Positions 12,780 through 23,725 of a stretch of DNA of 64,000 nucleotides are shown here, piece after piece. Below the pieces are notes generated by a model. That model was not told where the DNA came from. It made no database searches and saw only the letters and a list, made by a program, of their open reading frames with translations. The stretch is from Peribacillus frigoritolerans (GTDB lineage Bacteria > Bacillota > Bacilli > Bacillales > DSM-1321). The first letter of the stretch is position 1. Every line of letters starts with the position of its first letter. The stretch spans positions 1,042,501 to 1,106,500 of the forward strand of contig JAUPFL010000001.1 of assembly GCA_030562215.1 (NCBI GenBank). Reading direction: 5' to 3'. Made by a program: the position numbers and the translations under genes.

Positions 12780-12819
12780 CACCGGGAGGAAGGAGGAGTT
12801 TTTCATTCTATTAAAAACT

Positions 12820-14012
12820 ATGAAAAACCTTATTCCCAAACCTTTTGGGAAGAAGAGAATGGCCATTGCCATTTGCAGTGCTATTCTTGTTTCTACAGCA
12901 TTGGGAATACTAATATATCAGGGAACAAAGGATACAGTAACAATCATGCTAGATGGAAAAAAGAGGTAGTGCGTACACACGCGGCTACTGTAAATGATAT
13001 GTTGGAAGATTTAGAGATTACCGTTCAAGCCGCAGACTATGTCCACCCATCAAGATCCACAAAGGTTGATGATGATTTGGAGGTGGTTTGGAAGCCTGCA
13101 CAAAAAATCATCATGGTGCAGGATGGCAAGAAGAAGGAAGTCTGGTCCACCGCCGATTCGGTGGATGAACTTTTAAAAGACCAAAATCTTAGTGTGAAGG
13201 AACAGGATAAGATCACCCCTTCAAAAAATACGAAGCTGAAAGCGAATATGGAAGTTGCCATAGACAAAGCCTTTTCACTGAAATTAGTGGTAGGTGGAGA
13301 CGAAAAGCAGGTATGGTCAACTTCGACTACTGTCGCTGACTTTTTAAAGCAACAAGGAGTAAAACTCAATGATTTGGATCGAGTTGAGCCAGAATTAACC
13401 GAAAAAGTTGAAGCTGAGAATACGGTAAACGTAGTTCGAATTGAAAAAGTCACCGATGTAGTGGAAGAACCAGTTGACTTTGCTGTCATAACTAAAAAAG
13501 ATGACTCTTTATCAAAAGGGAAAGAGAAAGTTGTCAAAGAAGGAAAAGACGGGCTCGTTTCCAAGGAATATGAAGTTATTAAAGAAAATGGCAAAGAGGT
13601 CAAAAGAGAATTACTTTCAGAAAAAGTAGTTAATAAAAAGCAGGATAAAGTTGTAACGGTCGGAACTCGAACGACGGTTGCCCAGGCATCACGGGGAGTA
13701 ACTAACGTTAGTTCTTCAAGTGGGAAAGAAATATACGTATCATCAACAGCTTATACTGCCAGTTGTAAGGGCTGTTCCGGAGTCACGTCAACAGGAGTAG
13801 ATCTAAAGAGTAATCCAGGTGCGAAAATCATTGCTGTCGATCCAAGCGTAATTCCTATGGGGTCGAAAGTATATGTAGAGGGATATGGCTATGCTGTAGC
13901 GGCTGACAAAGGCGGAGCAATAAAGGGAAATAAGATTGACGTCTTCTTTTCCTCAAAAAATGATGCCTATCGCTGGGGTGTTAAGAGAGTAAAGATTCGC
14001 GTATTGGACTAA
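12820..14012 (+). CDS. yabE: YabE, DUF348 and 3D-domain cell-wall protein (one frameshift)
   Basis: Predicted secreted cell-wall hydrolase/autolysin related to resuscitation-promoting factors. Restoring one A in the run at 12957-12962 joins an N-terminal signal/anchor (after GKKRMAIA, hydrophobic to about residue 38) to the remainder and gives 397 residues. Three ubiquitin-like DUF348 repeats follow (about residues 40-200), then a G5-like segment, then the C-terminal 3D domain with catalytic-type aspartates in STGVDLK, IIAVDPS and GNKIDVFF. The nearest strong ribosome site is about 20 nt from ATG 12820, so the start is less certain. In B. subtilis yabE is controlled by an antisense RNA. Confidence 0.87.
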
Positions 14013-14026
14013 TAAGGTTTCTCTCG

Positions 14027-14054
14027 CAGGAGATGAATTCGTCTCCTGTTTTTT
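14027..14054 (+). terminator. Terminator after yabE
   Basis: CAGGAGA and TCTCCTG form a 7-bp stem around an 8-nt loop, followed by six T. The remaining gap to rnmV (14055-14262) has no clear feature. Confidence 0.88.
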
Positions 14055-14226
14055 GCGTTTTATTTTCCATTTGTTGAAAAACCCCATGTAAAACTGTTTT
14101 AATAAGATAGACGTCTCATCATTCCATAAGATTTCAATATATGCGTGTAAACTTTCATAAATGATCTTGAATGGATTCTCTACCCAAAATTTTACGGGGG
14201 ACCGGTTACGTTTATCCAAGAGCTAA

Positions 14227-15698
<1,472 letters not shown>

Positions 15699-15717
15699 AG
15701 AAAATGTGAAAGATTCA

Positions 15718-15757
15718 AGTCGGAATGGGGTCACTCCCAGCTTCCGGCTTTTTTTAT
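15718..15757 (+). terminator. Terminator after ksgA
   Basis: AGTCGGAA..TGGG pairs with CCCA..TTCCGGCT and is followed by seven T. Confidence 0.8.
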
Positions 15758-15815
15758 TTTGAAATTGCCCCATCCGACGGAACGTACCCGAAAATGTAAT
15801 CAATCTCCACCTTTC

Positions 15816-15843
15816 ACCATTCAAGAATGTTTCGCATAACTTA
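15816..15843 (+). promoter_or_regulatory. Probable sigma-K promoter of yabG
   Basis: An AC at 15816-15817 lies 17 bp before CATAACTTA, which fits the sigma-K -10 pattern CATAnnnTA exactly. It lies 56 bp upstream of the yabG ATG. yabG is a sigma-K gene in B. subtilis. The -35 element is weak in information, so this is a motif-level call. Confidence 0.6.
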
Positions 15844-15898
15844 AGAATGAAAATAAACTAGGGCGGGCTGAAAATAAGTCTTCTCATGGGGTGGGGCC

Positions 15899-16775
15899 AT
15901 GAATATTCAAATAAACGATATTGTTGGTCGGATTTCTTATAAATGCGACGTGTTGTTCCGGGTAATCGATATCCGTGATATTGACGGAAGGCGTGAAGCT
16001 ATTCTTTATGGGGAAGATATCCGACTGATTGCAGATGCACCTTTTCAAGATTTAATGATTATTAATGATAATGAAAGAAATGATCGACAAAGGTCGAATG
16101 AGGTACTTCAAGAACAATCTGACCGCTTATTAACACAAGATCTAGAGCTGCAACAACAAAAAAATGGCTATCAATCCAGTAATGGCTATCGGTATAGCGG
16201 TGAATATTTTCAAATACCAGGGAGAGTCCTCCATGTTGATGGGGATGCATCTTACTTAAGGAAATGCATGGATCTTTATCAGAAATTCGGTATTCCGGTC
16301 AATGGCATCTATTGCAATGAAAAGGAAATGCCCCAAAGAATCGGGGGTTGTTGGATCATTATCGGCCGGACATTCTTGTTGTCACCGGTCATGATGCCTA
16401 TTCAAAATCAAAAGGACCGATGTCCGATATTAATGCCTACCGTCACTCAAAGGATTTTGTACAGACAGTTAGAGAAGCGCGAAGGAGGGTTTCTCATTTA
16501 GACCAACTGATTATATTTGCCGGGGCTTGTCAGTCGCATTTTGAATCGCTGATCCAAGCGGGGGCAAATTTCGCAAGTTCTCCTTCCCGTGTTAATATAC
16601 ATGCTCTTGATCCGGTATATATCGTCGGAAAGATAAGTTTTACGCCTTTTTCCGATCATATTCATGTATGGGATGTCCTTCGGAATACATTAACGGGAGA
16701 GAAGGGGCTGGGGGGATTGAGACAAAAGGAGTGTTACGGACCGGGTTGCCTTTCAAGCCATTTCAGGAAGAATGA
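15899..16775 (+). CDS. yabG: Sporulation-specific protease YabG (two frameshifts)
   Basis: A coat-associated cysteine protease that trims coat proteins and prepares them for transglutaminase cross-linking. The N-terminal half is collinear with B. subtilis YabG (QINDIVGRISYKCDVLFRV); the core shows VVTGHDAYSKSKG and FAGACQSHFESLI, with the likely catalytic His and Cys. One G is missing at 16342-16347 and another at about 16714. Repair gives 292 residues. A sigma-K-type promoter precedes it, consistent with mother-cell expression. Confidence 0.88.
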
Positions 16776-16777
16776 AC

Positions 16778-16812
16778 GAGCTGCATTTTGAAAGAATGCA
16801 GCTTGCTTTTGG
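16778..16812 (+). terminator. Terminator after yabG
   Basis: A 9-bp perfect stem AGCTGCATT/AATGCAGCT closes a 7-nt loop and runs into TGCTTTT. It starts 3-6 bases after the repaired yabG stop, which supports that stop position. Between here and 16995 I see no gene. Confidence 0.78.
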
Positions 16813-16995
16813 TGGGGTAAAATTTCGGATATCCTCACAAAAAACGGATTTTTTGTTGAGAAATGTCACTATGGAATGATTTAATTACGAAAATTCGGCT
16901 TAATAAATAATGGAATAGTTCGTTTACATAATTTTTCATTTCCCAGGATATAATAAAATTGTTCGCGATTTTGCCGAATTTCAGATAAAAATATA

Positions 16996-17065
16996 TTGAC
17001 TACATTTTTAAGTGCTGATATAATTTATTATTTTGTTTGCGTATATTTGTAAATTGTGATATACT
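16996..17065 (+). promoter_or_regulatory. Tandem extended -10 sigma-A promoters of veg
   Basis: P1 is TTGACT, 17 bp, TATAAT (16996-17024) and P2 is TTGCGT, 17 bp, TATACT (17037-17065). Both carry a TGA extended -10 triplet. The pair overlaps head to tail, with P2 ending about 24 bp before the veg start. veg is very strongly transcribed in B. subtilis. Confidence 0.82.
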
Positions 17066-17088
17066 TAACTTAGTGAGGTGGACCGAAA

Positions 17089-17340
17089 ATGCCAAAAACT
17101 CTAGCTGATATTAAAACTGCACTTGATTCAAACCTAGGTAAAAGATTGCTCTTAAAAGCAAACGGTGGAAGAAGAAAGACTGTAGAACGATTTGGAACTT
17201 TGGCGGAAACTTATCCGGCTGTTTTTGTAATTGAGCTCGACCAAGATGAAAATGCGTTTGAAAGAGTATCTTACAGCTATGCGGATGTTTTAACGGAAAC
17301 CGTAGAACTAACATTTTTAAACAAACAACAAGAGATGTAA
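17089..17340 (+). CDS. veg: Veg protein
   Basis: An 83-residue cytoplasmic protein highly conserved in Bacillus, reported to promote biofilm gene expression through SinR antagonism. The sequence ([20 protein letters not shown] and [13 protein letters not shown]) is nearly the B. subtilis one. GAGGTGG lies 8 nt before the ATG and two strong promoters precede it. The gene is monocistronic, bounded by a terminator. The frame is intact. Confidence 0.95.
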   Translation: MPKTLADIKTALDSNLGKRLLLKANGGRRKTVERFGTLAETYPAVFVIELDQDENAFERVSYSYADVLTETVELTFLNKQQEM

Positions 17341-17350
17341 CTTAGACGAG

Positions 17351-17384
17351 GCAGCTAACAACTTTGTTTGCTGCTTTTTGTTTT
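17351..17384 (+). terminator. Terminator after veg
   Basis: GCAGCTAACAAC pairs with TTTGTTTGCTGC (one unpaired base on each side) and is followed by a T-rich tract. Confidence 0.85.
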
Positions 17385-17491
17385 GCATGGAATATCCTGT
17401 GAACCCCAATAAAGGCTTAAAAAGGATGTAATGAAATAGCGTATGATGCAAACACTAGGCATGTGACGGCATGTGAAAGGGGTTGCTTCGC

Positions 17492-17669
17492 TTGAGCAGG
17501 AAAAAAAGGGATTATGTCAAATGATCTTAAAGAGGAATTGGCTAAAGAACTTGGATTTTACGATGTTGTCCAGAAAGAAGGCTGGGGAGGAATCCGGGCC
17601 AGGGACGCAGGAAACATGGTAAAACTTGCTATCGAAAAAGCACAACGTCAATTGGTGAACAAAGAGTAA
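17492..17669 (+). CDS. sspF: Alpha/beta-type small acid-soluble spore protein family SspF (frame broken at start)
   Basis: A DNA-binding spore protein family member of about 58 residues: [20 protein letters not shown] then [17 protein letters not shown] is the SspF signature. A good ribosome site (AAAGGGG) sits 9 nt before TTG 17492, but seven A after AGCAGG put that start out of frame with the remainder; six would give [20 protein letters not shown], like B. subtilis. Alternatively translation begins at ATG 17514 (51 residues), which has a poor ribosome site. Upstream, AACACTA at 17451 may be a sigma-G -10 element. Confidence 0.85.
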
Positions 17670-17709
17670 GATAAGACACTTAATTGTATCATGCCGTCAT
17701 GTTGAAAGA

Positions 17710-17783
17710 AGCCGGACTCTTTATATAATGTATAGCTCTATTCATTTTTGCTTACATTGTATTTAAGGAGTCTGGTTTTTTTA
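17710..17783 (+). terminator. Long imperfect hairpin and terminator after sspF
   Basis: GCCGGACTCTTTATATAATGTA pairs imperfectly with TACATTGTATTTAAGGAGTCTGGT (over 20 bp with a few mismatches and G-T pairs), leaving a loop of about 24 nt, and ends in seven T. It is longer than usual for this region. From 17784 to 17980 there is no gene. Confidence 0.7.
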
Positions 17784-17991
17784 TGTATCGGTGAATGCTA
17801 TATGGATATGTAGCAAGTCTTTTGGGATGCAGGAAGTGGTTGCTCTCAATGTGCCTACATGTGTCTATTCTCCTCTAAGGGTCACTCTTAGCTTCATTAC
17901 ATTGAAATTACGATGAAAAAACCTTTAGAATATAAACAAATATGATAGAATAGGACAAGAACTTTTAAGAACGTTAAAGTAGGTGGACATA

Positions 17992-18861
17992 TTGAAGCTT
18001 ATGGAAAAAGCCCCGGCTAAAATTAATTTGGCTTTGGATGTGCTTTTCAAACGGCCTGATGGGTATCATGAGGTGGAAATGATCATGACGACAGTCGACC
18101 TTGCCGATAGAATTGAACTAAAGGAAATAAAGGGAAATCATATTCAAATTCTATCCCATAATCGATTTGTTCCGGATGATCATCGGAATTTAGCTTATCA
18201 AGCTGCATTTATTCTAAAGGAACGTTTTGGAATCAATAAAGGTGTTTCCATAACTATAGAGAAAAATATACCTGTAGCCGCAGGACTTGCTGGTGGAAGC
18301 AGTGATGCCGCAGCAACCTTGAGAGGCTTAAATAGACTGTGGAAGCTTGGTCTTTCCATGGATGAACTTGCGGAAATAGGAGCTGAAATTGGCTCTGATG
18401 TTTCATTTTGTGTATATGGAGGTACGGCATTGGCCAGAGGGCGCGGGGAAAAAATCACGCATCTTCCTGCACCGCCAAAGTGCTGGGTCATCTTGGCCAA
18501 ACCGACGATCGGCGTTTCGACAGCAGATATATACAAAAGGCTCCAAACTTCAAAAATGGAGCATCCGGATGTACCTGGAATGATTTCGGCTATTATGGAA
18601 AACAATTATCACGAAGTATGTGAAGGGTTGGGGAATGTTCTTGAACAAGTGACATTGCAGTTATACCCGGAGGTTGCGAACATTAAAGATCAAATGAAGA
18701 CATTTGGAGCAGATTCGGTCTTGATGAGCGGAAGCGGTCCGACCGTTTTTGGTTTGGTGGAACATGATTCGCGCATGCAGAGGATTTACAATGGTCTTCG
18801 TGGATTCTGTGATCAGGTCTATGCGGTCCGTTTGTTGGGTGATCGAAACAATCTTGAATAG
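17992..18861 (+). CDS. ispE: 4-diphosphocytidyl-2-C-methyl-D-erythritol kinase
   Basis: GHMP kinase of the MEP isoprenoid pathway. The 289-residue protein shows [12 protein letters not shown] at the N-terminus, the ATP-binding loop [20 protein letters not shown] (near residue 95, read here as IPVAAG) and the C-terminal [14 protein letters not shown] start at 17992 is chosen because AGGTGG lies 6-7 nt upstream and the length then equals B. subtilis IspE; a GTG at 17983 overlaps that ribosome site. The frame is intact. Confidence 0.95.
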   Translation: MKLMEKAPAKINLALDVLFKRPDGYHEVEMIMTTVDLADRIELKEIKGNHIQILSHNRFVPDDHRNLAYQAAFILKERFGINKGVSITIEKNIPVAAGLAGGSSDAAATLRGLNRLWKLGLSMDELAEIGAEIGSDVSFCVYGGTALARGRGEKITHLPAPPKCWVILAKPTIGVSTADIYKRLQTSKMEHPDVPGMISAIMENNYHEVCEGLGNVLEQVTLQLYPEVANIKDQMKTFGADSVLMSGSGPTVFGLVEHDSRMQRIYNGLRGFCDQVYAVRLLGDRNNLE

Positions 18862-18904
18862 AAACGTACATTAGTGGTATAGTTGCTATATAATATTCGG
18901 AATT
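18860..18904 (+). promoter_or_regulatory. Probable PurR operator (two inverted PurBoxes) at purR
   Basis: AGAAACGTACATT (18860-18872) matches the PurBox AWWWCCGAACWTT at 10 of 13 positions, and the reverse complement of 18892-18904 (AATTCCGAATATT) matches at 12 of 13. The two face each other across a -10-like TATAAT at 18889-18894. This fits autoregulation of purR as known in B. subtilis. Matches were counted by eye. Confidence 0.6.
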
Positions 18905-18922
18905 CACAAAGGGGGTGTCTCA

Positions 18923-19747
18923 ATGAAATTTCGTCGCAGCGAGAGGCTAGTCGATATGACCAATTATTTATTAGAACATCCAGGGGAGCTAGTTTCGCTG
19001 ACTTATTTTGCTGAAAGATATAGTTCGGCGAAGTCCTCGATAAGTGAAGATTTGACAATCATCAAAGATACCTTTGAACAACGCGGGATAGGTTCTTTAA
19101 CAACCGTTCCAGGTGCGGCTGGTGGAGTGAAATATATTGTTTCCATCAAGGAAGAAGAGGTCAATGCCTTCATTGACGGATTATGCGATACGATCGCTAG
19201 TCCCGAAAGGCTACTTCCTGGCGGTTATCTATATATGACAGACATATTAGGACATCCGCAAACCGTGAATAAGGTTGGAAGGATAATCGCTTCAATGTAT
19301 GCCAAGAAAAATGTCTCAGTCATCATGACGATGGCAACCAAAGGGATATCATTAGCATACGCCGTGGCAAATTATTTGAATGTTCCAGTTGTCATTGTAA
19401 GTAGGAATAATAAAGTAACGGAAGGTTCTACAGTGAGCATCAATTATGTTTCTGGCTCTTCAAAGAGGATCCAGACTATGGTACTCTCTAAGAGAAGCTT
19501 GGTTGAGGGTTCGAATGTATTGATTGTAGACGATTTCATGAAGGCTGGAGGTACCATTAATGGTATGGTCAGCTTATTGGATGAATTTAAGGCAACAGTT
19601 GCCGGAATTGCGGTGCTGGTCGAATCCGAACATACGGAGGAGTGCCTTGTCGAGGACTATGTTTCTTTAATCAAGTTGACGCAGGTGGTCGAAAGAGACA
19701 AGAAAATCAAGGTCAGCCGTGGGAATTATTTTACGAAAAAGGAATAG
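18923..19747 (+). CDS. purR: Purine operon repressor PurR
   Basis: PRPP-responsive repressor of purine synthesis and transport genes. The N-terminal winged helix (residues 1-75) begins [20 protein letters not shown]; the C-terminal phosphoribosyltransferase-like domain carries the PRPP loop [14 protein letters not shown] (near 200-213), whose occupation by PRPP relieves repression. The protein has 274 residues, intact, with AAAGGGGGTG before the ATG. Candidate PurBoxes overlap its promoter. Confidence 0.95.
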   Translation: MKFRRSERLVDMTNYLLEHPGELVSLTYFAERYSSAKSSISEDLTIIKDTFEQRGIGSLTTVPGAAGGVKYIVSIKEEEVNAFIDGLCDTIASPERLLPGGYLYMTDILGHPQTVNKVGRIIASMYAKKNVSVIMTMATKGISLAYAVANYLNVPVVIVSRNNKVTEGSTVSINYVSGSSKRIQTMVLSKRSLVEGSNVLIVDDFMKAGGTINGMVSLLDEFKATVAGIAVLVESEHTEECLVEDYVSLIKLTQVVERDKKIKVSRGNYFTKKE

Positions 19748-19760
19748 GGGGAATGATTTC

Positions 19761-20135
19761 ATGAAAACGATACATACTGATGAAGCACCGGCAGCGATCG
19801 GACCATATTCACAAGGCGTGATCGTGGATAAGTTATTTTTCAGTTCAGGACAGATCCCGCTTACTGCTTCTGGTGAAATGGTGACAGGGAATGTCAAGGA
19901 ACAAACACACCAGGTCTTTAAGAATCTCCAAGCAGTATTGAAAGAAGCTGGGGCTTCATTGGAAACTGTCATTAAGGCTACAGTATTCATTAAAAGTATG
20001 GACGATTTCGGTTCGATTAATGAAATATACGGAGAATATTTTTCTGCTCACAAACCTGCCCGCTCTTGTGTAGAGGTTGCCCGTCTGCCTAAAGATGCAC
20101 TAGTGGAAATAGAAGTGGTAGCGCTCGTTAAATAA
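19761..20135 (+). CDS. ridA: RidA family reactive-intermediate deaminase (YabJ)
   Basis: Hydrolyses reactive enamine/imine intermediates such as 2-aminoacrylate, protecting PLP enzymes. The 124-residue protein has the family segments [19 protein letters not shown] and the C-terminal [20 protein letters not shown] with the conserved catalytic Arg (ARSCVEV). The ATG at 19761 follows AGGGGGA, 13 bases after the purR stop, so the two are probably cotranscribed, as in B. subtilis purR-yabJ. Confidence 0.94.
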   Translation: MKTIHTDEAPAAIGPYSQGVIVDKLFFSSGQIPLTASGEMVTGNVKEQTHQVFKNLQAVLKEAGASLETVIKATVFIKSMDDFGSINEIYGEYFSAHKPARSCVEVARLPKDALVEIEVVALVK

Positions 20136-20149
20136 ACGGGCGTTTTTTT
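20122..20149 (+). terminator. Terminator overlapping the ridA stop
   Basis: CGCTCGTT and AACGGGCG (one G-T pair) flank AAATA, followed by seven T. The 5' arm lies inside the last ridA codons. Confidence 0.82.
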
Positions 20150-20255
20150 ATTTTTCAAGGGAATTCGTAATGGGTAATTTTCCTGTAATATAAGGATAAT
20201 TTTTAATGTTTTTAAAAACTAGGCTGAATTTTCTAAAAAAATTACAGATAATAGA

Positions 20256-20280
20256 AGGAGTTCACGTTTTTTTGTTGAAT
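20256..20280 (+). promoter_or_regulatory. Probable sigma-H promoter of spoVG
   Basis: AGGAGTT and GAAT are separated by 14 bp. The classical B. subtilis spoVG promoter has AGGATTT-14 bp-GAAT, so spacing and hexamers agree closely. It lies about 47 bp before the start codon. AbrB, encoded in this window, is the known repressor of this promoter in B. subtilis. Confidence 0.72.
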
Positions 20281-20326
20281 ATGTACTTTAAGTTTTAACA
20301 ACAACAAAAAGGGATGGTGAGCTTAA

Positions 20327-20623
20327 ATGGAAGTAACTGACGTAAGATTACGCCGTGTGAATACGGATGGTCGTATGAGAGCTATCGCATCAATTACACT
20401 GGATAATGAATTTGTGGTTCATGATATTCGTGTGATCGACGGAAACAATGGTTTATTTGTAGCAATGCCAAGTAAACGAACTCCAGATGGAGAATTCCGG
20501 GATATCGCTCATCCAATCAATTCCTCGACACGCGGGAAAATTCAAGAAGCTGTCTTGACAGAATATCATCGATTGGGAGAACTTGAAACTGAATTAGAGG
20601 AAGCTGGAGCAGGTGCTTCTTAA
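20327..20623 (+). CDS. spoVG: SpoVG regulatory RNA-binding protein
   Basis: A 98-residue protein needed for spore cortex formation and asymmetric-division control; in several Firmicutes it binds RNA or DNA as a global regulator. The sequence is nearly invariant: [20 protein letters not shown] and the C-terminal Glu-rich tail. GGGATGGTGAGC precedes the ATG. A sigma-H-type promoter and a downstream terminator make it monocistronic. The frame is intact. Confidence 0.96.
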   Translation: MEVTDVRLRRVNTDGRMRAIASITLDNEFVVHDIRVIDGNNGLFVAMPSKRTPDGEFRDIAHPINSSTRGKIQEAVLTEYHRLGELETELEEAGAGAS

Positions 20624-20668
20624 AATAACCTTACTTTTAAACTTTAAATTTATAATTCGTGCATCTAG

Positions 20669-20700
20669 AGCCTACTTCATAAGTAGTGCTCTTTTTTATT
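20669..20700 (+). terminator. Terminator after spoVG
   Basis: AGAGC..ACTT and AAGT..GCTCT form a stem with a small internal loop, followed by six T. Confidence 0.82.
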
Positions 20701-21138
20701 TATTCAAAAACAGATAAGTTTAGAACTTATCCGCCTATCATACAGACATTTGCTTTAATAAATTGTAAAACTTACGTTTTTATCTAAAGTTTAAGTACCC
20801 ATCCTTTTTATTTTTTAAACCTTTTTGTTTAACCGGATATTGTAAGTGGGACCGCCTAATGACCTAAGATGAAATGAACCGGTAACCTGATCTCGGAATG
20901 GGAGTTAACAACGGGTGCAGTGCTTCTAAATGGCTTGTACATAGGGCGTGGCGCAGTCGTGGCAGTGTTTTGGGATAAAGGGGGAGGATATGTGATTTCT
21001 GTACATTGACCGGGTATACATCATTAATTTCATGTGAAATAATGCCCCAAGATCCATTGCTAACCTTTGTAAGGCTGTCGGATATCGGAAATTTTTCACC
21101 TGATTGGTTGACAATTATATGTACTTTTAATTGTTACC
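20701..21138. other. Unexplained intergenic region before glmU
   Basis: About 440 bp with no convincing gene on either strand. It begins with an 8-bp perfect hairpin GATAAGTT-TAG-AACTTATC (20713-20731). The part from 20830 to 21010 is visibly richer in G and C than the surrounding A/T-rich spacer and contains GGGGGAGGAT at 20980 followed only by a five-codon frame. B. subtilis has no gene here. It may hold an RNA or a decayed gene. Confidence 0.5.
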
Positions 21139-21167
21139 TTGAAAAGAATCACTATTTGAGATAATAT
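21139..21167 (+). promoter_or_regulatory. Sigma-A promoter of glmU-prs
   Basis: TTGAAA and TAATAT are separated by 17 bp, 37 bp upstream of the glmU start codon. Another TTGACA at 21108 has no good -10 partner. Confidence 0.72.
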
Positions 21168-21203
21168 TTTTAGTGGATAAAAAGGTGAAAATGGAGGCCT
21201 GTT

Positions 21204-22576
21204 ATGAGTAATCGCTATGCAATAATATTGGCCGCTGGGCAAGGTACTAGGATGAAATCTAAGCTTTATAAGGTTTTGCACCCTGTTTGCGGGAAACCAA
21301 TGGTACAACATGTTATCGATCAAGTCAATCAACTTCAAATAGAAGATATTGTAACAGTCATCGGCCATGGTGCTGAAAAGGTTCAAGAACAACTTGGTGA
21401 TTCATGCAAGTATGCCTTACAAGAACAGCAATTAGGTACGGCACATGCTGTAATGCAAGCGGAAAGCGTTTTATCCGCAAAAAGTGGCACGACCCTTGTT
21501 ATTTGCGGTGATACGCCTCTGATTAAAGCGGAAACAATGAAAGAGCTTATAGCATTGCATGAGCAAAGTCAGGCGAAAGCAACAATCTTAACAGCATATG
21601 CAGATAACCCTGCTGGCTATGGAAGGGTCCTTCGCGGTGAAGGCGGACTTGTAGAAAAATCGTCGAGCATAAGGATGCTTCTGAAGAAGAAAGATATGTT
21701 AAGGAAATAAATACCGGTACATATTGCTTCGACAACCAAGCATTATTTAGCGCGCTGAAAAAAGTTTCAAATGAAAATGTCCAGGGAGAATATTACTTAC
21801 CGGATGTTATTGAAATCTTAAAAGAAGAAGGCGAAGTGGTGACGGCTTTCCAATCCAGTGATTTCGAGGAGACATTGGGTGTGAATGACCGTGTGGCTTT
21901 ATCGCAGGCAGAGCAAATTTTACGGAAACGCATCAATGAAATGCATATGAGGAACGGTGTAACGATCATCGATCCGGTTACAACGTTCATTGAAGCGGAT
22001 GTGCAAATCGGACAGGACACAGTCATTAACCCTGGGTCATTCATTAAAGGAAAAAGTATTATCGGGCAGGATTGCTTGATTGGCCCGAATACGGAAATCA
22101 GTAATTGTGAAATTGGTGATGGAACGGAAGTCCTCCAATCGGTTGTACACGAAAGCAGTATTGGAAGTTTTGTTAAAATCGGTCCATTCGCACATGTTAG
22201 ACCTCAATCAGATATTAAGGATTCCGTTAAGATCGGTAATTTTGTCGAAATTAAAAAGACCGTTTTTGGCAAAGGAAGCAAAGCGTCACATTTGAGTTAT
22301 ATTGGTGATGCAGAGGTTGGGGAGAATGTTAATATAGGCTGCGGATCTATTACCGTGAATTACGACGGGAAAAATAAATATTTGACGAAGATTGAAGACA
22401 ATGTCTTCATAGGCTGCAATTCTAATCTGGTTGCACCTGTGACAGTAGGAGAAGGGGCATATGTAGCTGCTGGTTCAACCATCACGCATGATGTACCGCA
22501 GGAAGCCCTATCCGTTGCTCGGGCTCGTCAAGTTAACAAAGAAGATTATGTCAAGAATTTGAAATTTAATAAATAA
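21204..22576 (+). CDS. glmU: Bifunctional GlmU, UDP-GlcNAc synthesis (one frameshift)
   Basis: Bifunctional N-acetylglucosamine-1-phosphate uridyltransferase and glucosamine-1-phosphate acetyltransferase, essential for peptidoglycan and teichoic acid precursors. The N-terminal nucleotidyltransferase shows [19 protein letters not shown]; the C-terminal left-handed beta-helix carries hexapeptide repeats ([22 protein letters not shown]) and [18 protein letters not shown]. One A is missing at 21656-21661 (EKSSS should read EKIVEHKDA). The repaired length is 457 residues. prs starts 15 bases later. Confidence 0.95.
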
Positions 22577-22591
22577 CCGACGGAGGTCATC

Positions 22592-23545
22592 ATGTCAAAT
22601 CAGTATTTAGATCCTAATTTAAAAGTATTCTCTTTAAATTCAAACTTCGATTTAGCTCAGGAAATTGCTGCTGCAATCGGTGTTGAACTTGGAAAATGTA
22701 GCGTAACAAGTTTCAGTGACGGTGAAGTTCAAATTAATATTGAAGAAAGTATTCGTGGCTGTGACGTATTCGTGATCCAATCAACAAGCCAACCAGTGAA
22801 TGAAAATTTAATGGAACTTTTAATTATGATCGATGCTCTTAAACGTGCTTCAGCTAAAACGATCAATATTGTAATGCCATATTACGGTTATGCCCGACAA
22901 GATCGTAAAGCGCGTGCGCGTGAACCGATTACAGCTAAACTTGTCGCAAATCTTTTAGAAACGGCTGGTGCCCACCGTGTAATCACATTAGATCTTCACG
23001 CACCTCAAATTCAAGGTTTCTTCGATATTCTAATCGATCACCTTGTTGCCGTTCCGATTTTAGCTGATTTCTTCAAGGAAAAAGATTTAAGTGATATCGT
23101 CATCGTTTCCCCAGATCATGGTGGTGTAACACGTGCCCGTAAAATGGCTGATCGCCTAAAAGCACCGATCGCCATTATCGATAAGCGCCGCCCAAGACCG
23201 AACGTGGCTGAAGTCATGAACATCATTGGTAATATTGAAGGGAAGACAGCAATACTGATTGATGACATCATCGATACTGCAGGAACTATTACATTAGCGG
23301 CCAATGCCCTTGTGGAGAATGGGGCTAAAGCAGTGTACGCTTGTTGTACTCACCCAGTCCTTTCAGGTCCTGCCATCGAAAGGATTCAAAATTCAACGAT
23401 CAAGGAATTGGTCGTGACTAACTCGATTGCACTATCTGAAGATAAGAAGATCGATAAAATTGTTGGACTTTCTGTAGCACCTTTGATTGCAGAGGCAATC
23501 ATTCGTGTGCATGAGGAACAATCAGTCAGCACATTATTCGATTGA
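22592..23545 (+). CDS. prs: Ribose-phosphate pyrophosphokinase
   Basis: Makes PRPP from ribose 5-phosphate and ATP for nucleotide, His and Trp synthesis. The 317-residue protein has the ATP loop region [20 protein letters not shown], the catalytic [12 protein letters not shown] segment and the PRPP-binding [16 protein letters not shown] precedes the ATG and it follows glmU closely, as in B. subtilis. The frame is intact and codon usage resembles highly expressed genes. Confidence 0.97.
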   Translation: MSNQYLDPNLKVFSLNSNFDLAQEIAAAIGVELGKCSVTSFSDGEVQINIEESIRGCDVFVIQSTSQPVNENLMELLIMIDALKRASAKTINIVMPYYGYARQDRKARAREPITAKLVANLLETAGAHRVITLDLHAPQIQGFFDILIDHLVAVPILADFFKEKDLSDIVIVSPDHGGVTRARKMADRLKAPIAIIDKRRPRPNVAEVMNIIGNIEGKTAILIDDIIDTAGTITLAANALVENGAKAVYACCTHPVLSGPAIERIQNSTIKELVVTNSIALSEDKKIDKIVGLSVAPLIAEAIIRVHEEQSVSTLFD

Positions 23546-23555
23546 TAACAAAAAT

Positions 23556-23600
23556 AAACGAAAACTCGGCGGGCCTTTCGGGCTCGCCGTGTTTTCGTTT
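23556..23600 (+). terminator. Strong terminator after prs
   Basis: AAACGAAAAC.CGGCG pairs with CGCCG.GTTTTCGTTT around a GGGCCTTTCGGGC-like inner hairpin, about 18 bp in total, bounded by A and T tracts. It marks the left edge of the inserted ssu module. Confidence 0.9.
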
Positions 23601-23629
23601 AAAGGTTTCAGAAAATTTTTAATTCTTAG

Positions 23630-23658
23630 TTGACAGATGAGAATAGTAATAATAAAAT
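23630..23658 (+). promoter_or_regulatory. Sigma-A promoter of the ssu operon
   Basis: TTGACA, 17 bp, TAAAAT, about 200 bp upstream of ssuA, leaving a long untranslated leader. Confidence 0.75.
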
Positions 23659-23725
23659 AACTATACAAATTCAATTCAAATTCATGGAATGAAAAACTGT
23701 ACTACGCAAGTGCATACTGGTTAAC

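Noticed and set aside
13037..13603. 188-residue minus-strand open frame antisense to yabE
   Set aside because: Low-complexity Ser/Thr/Phe composition produced by the Lys/Glu-rich sense codons of yabE, no ribosome site, no family resemblance. An antisense RNA to yabE is known in B. subtilis but it is not protein coding.
20926..21114. 62-residue minus-strand open frame in the spoVG-glmU gap
   Set aside because: No good ribosome site or recognisable motif, and His/Met/Tyr-rich composition without codon bias; it is more likely chance.
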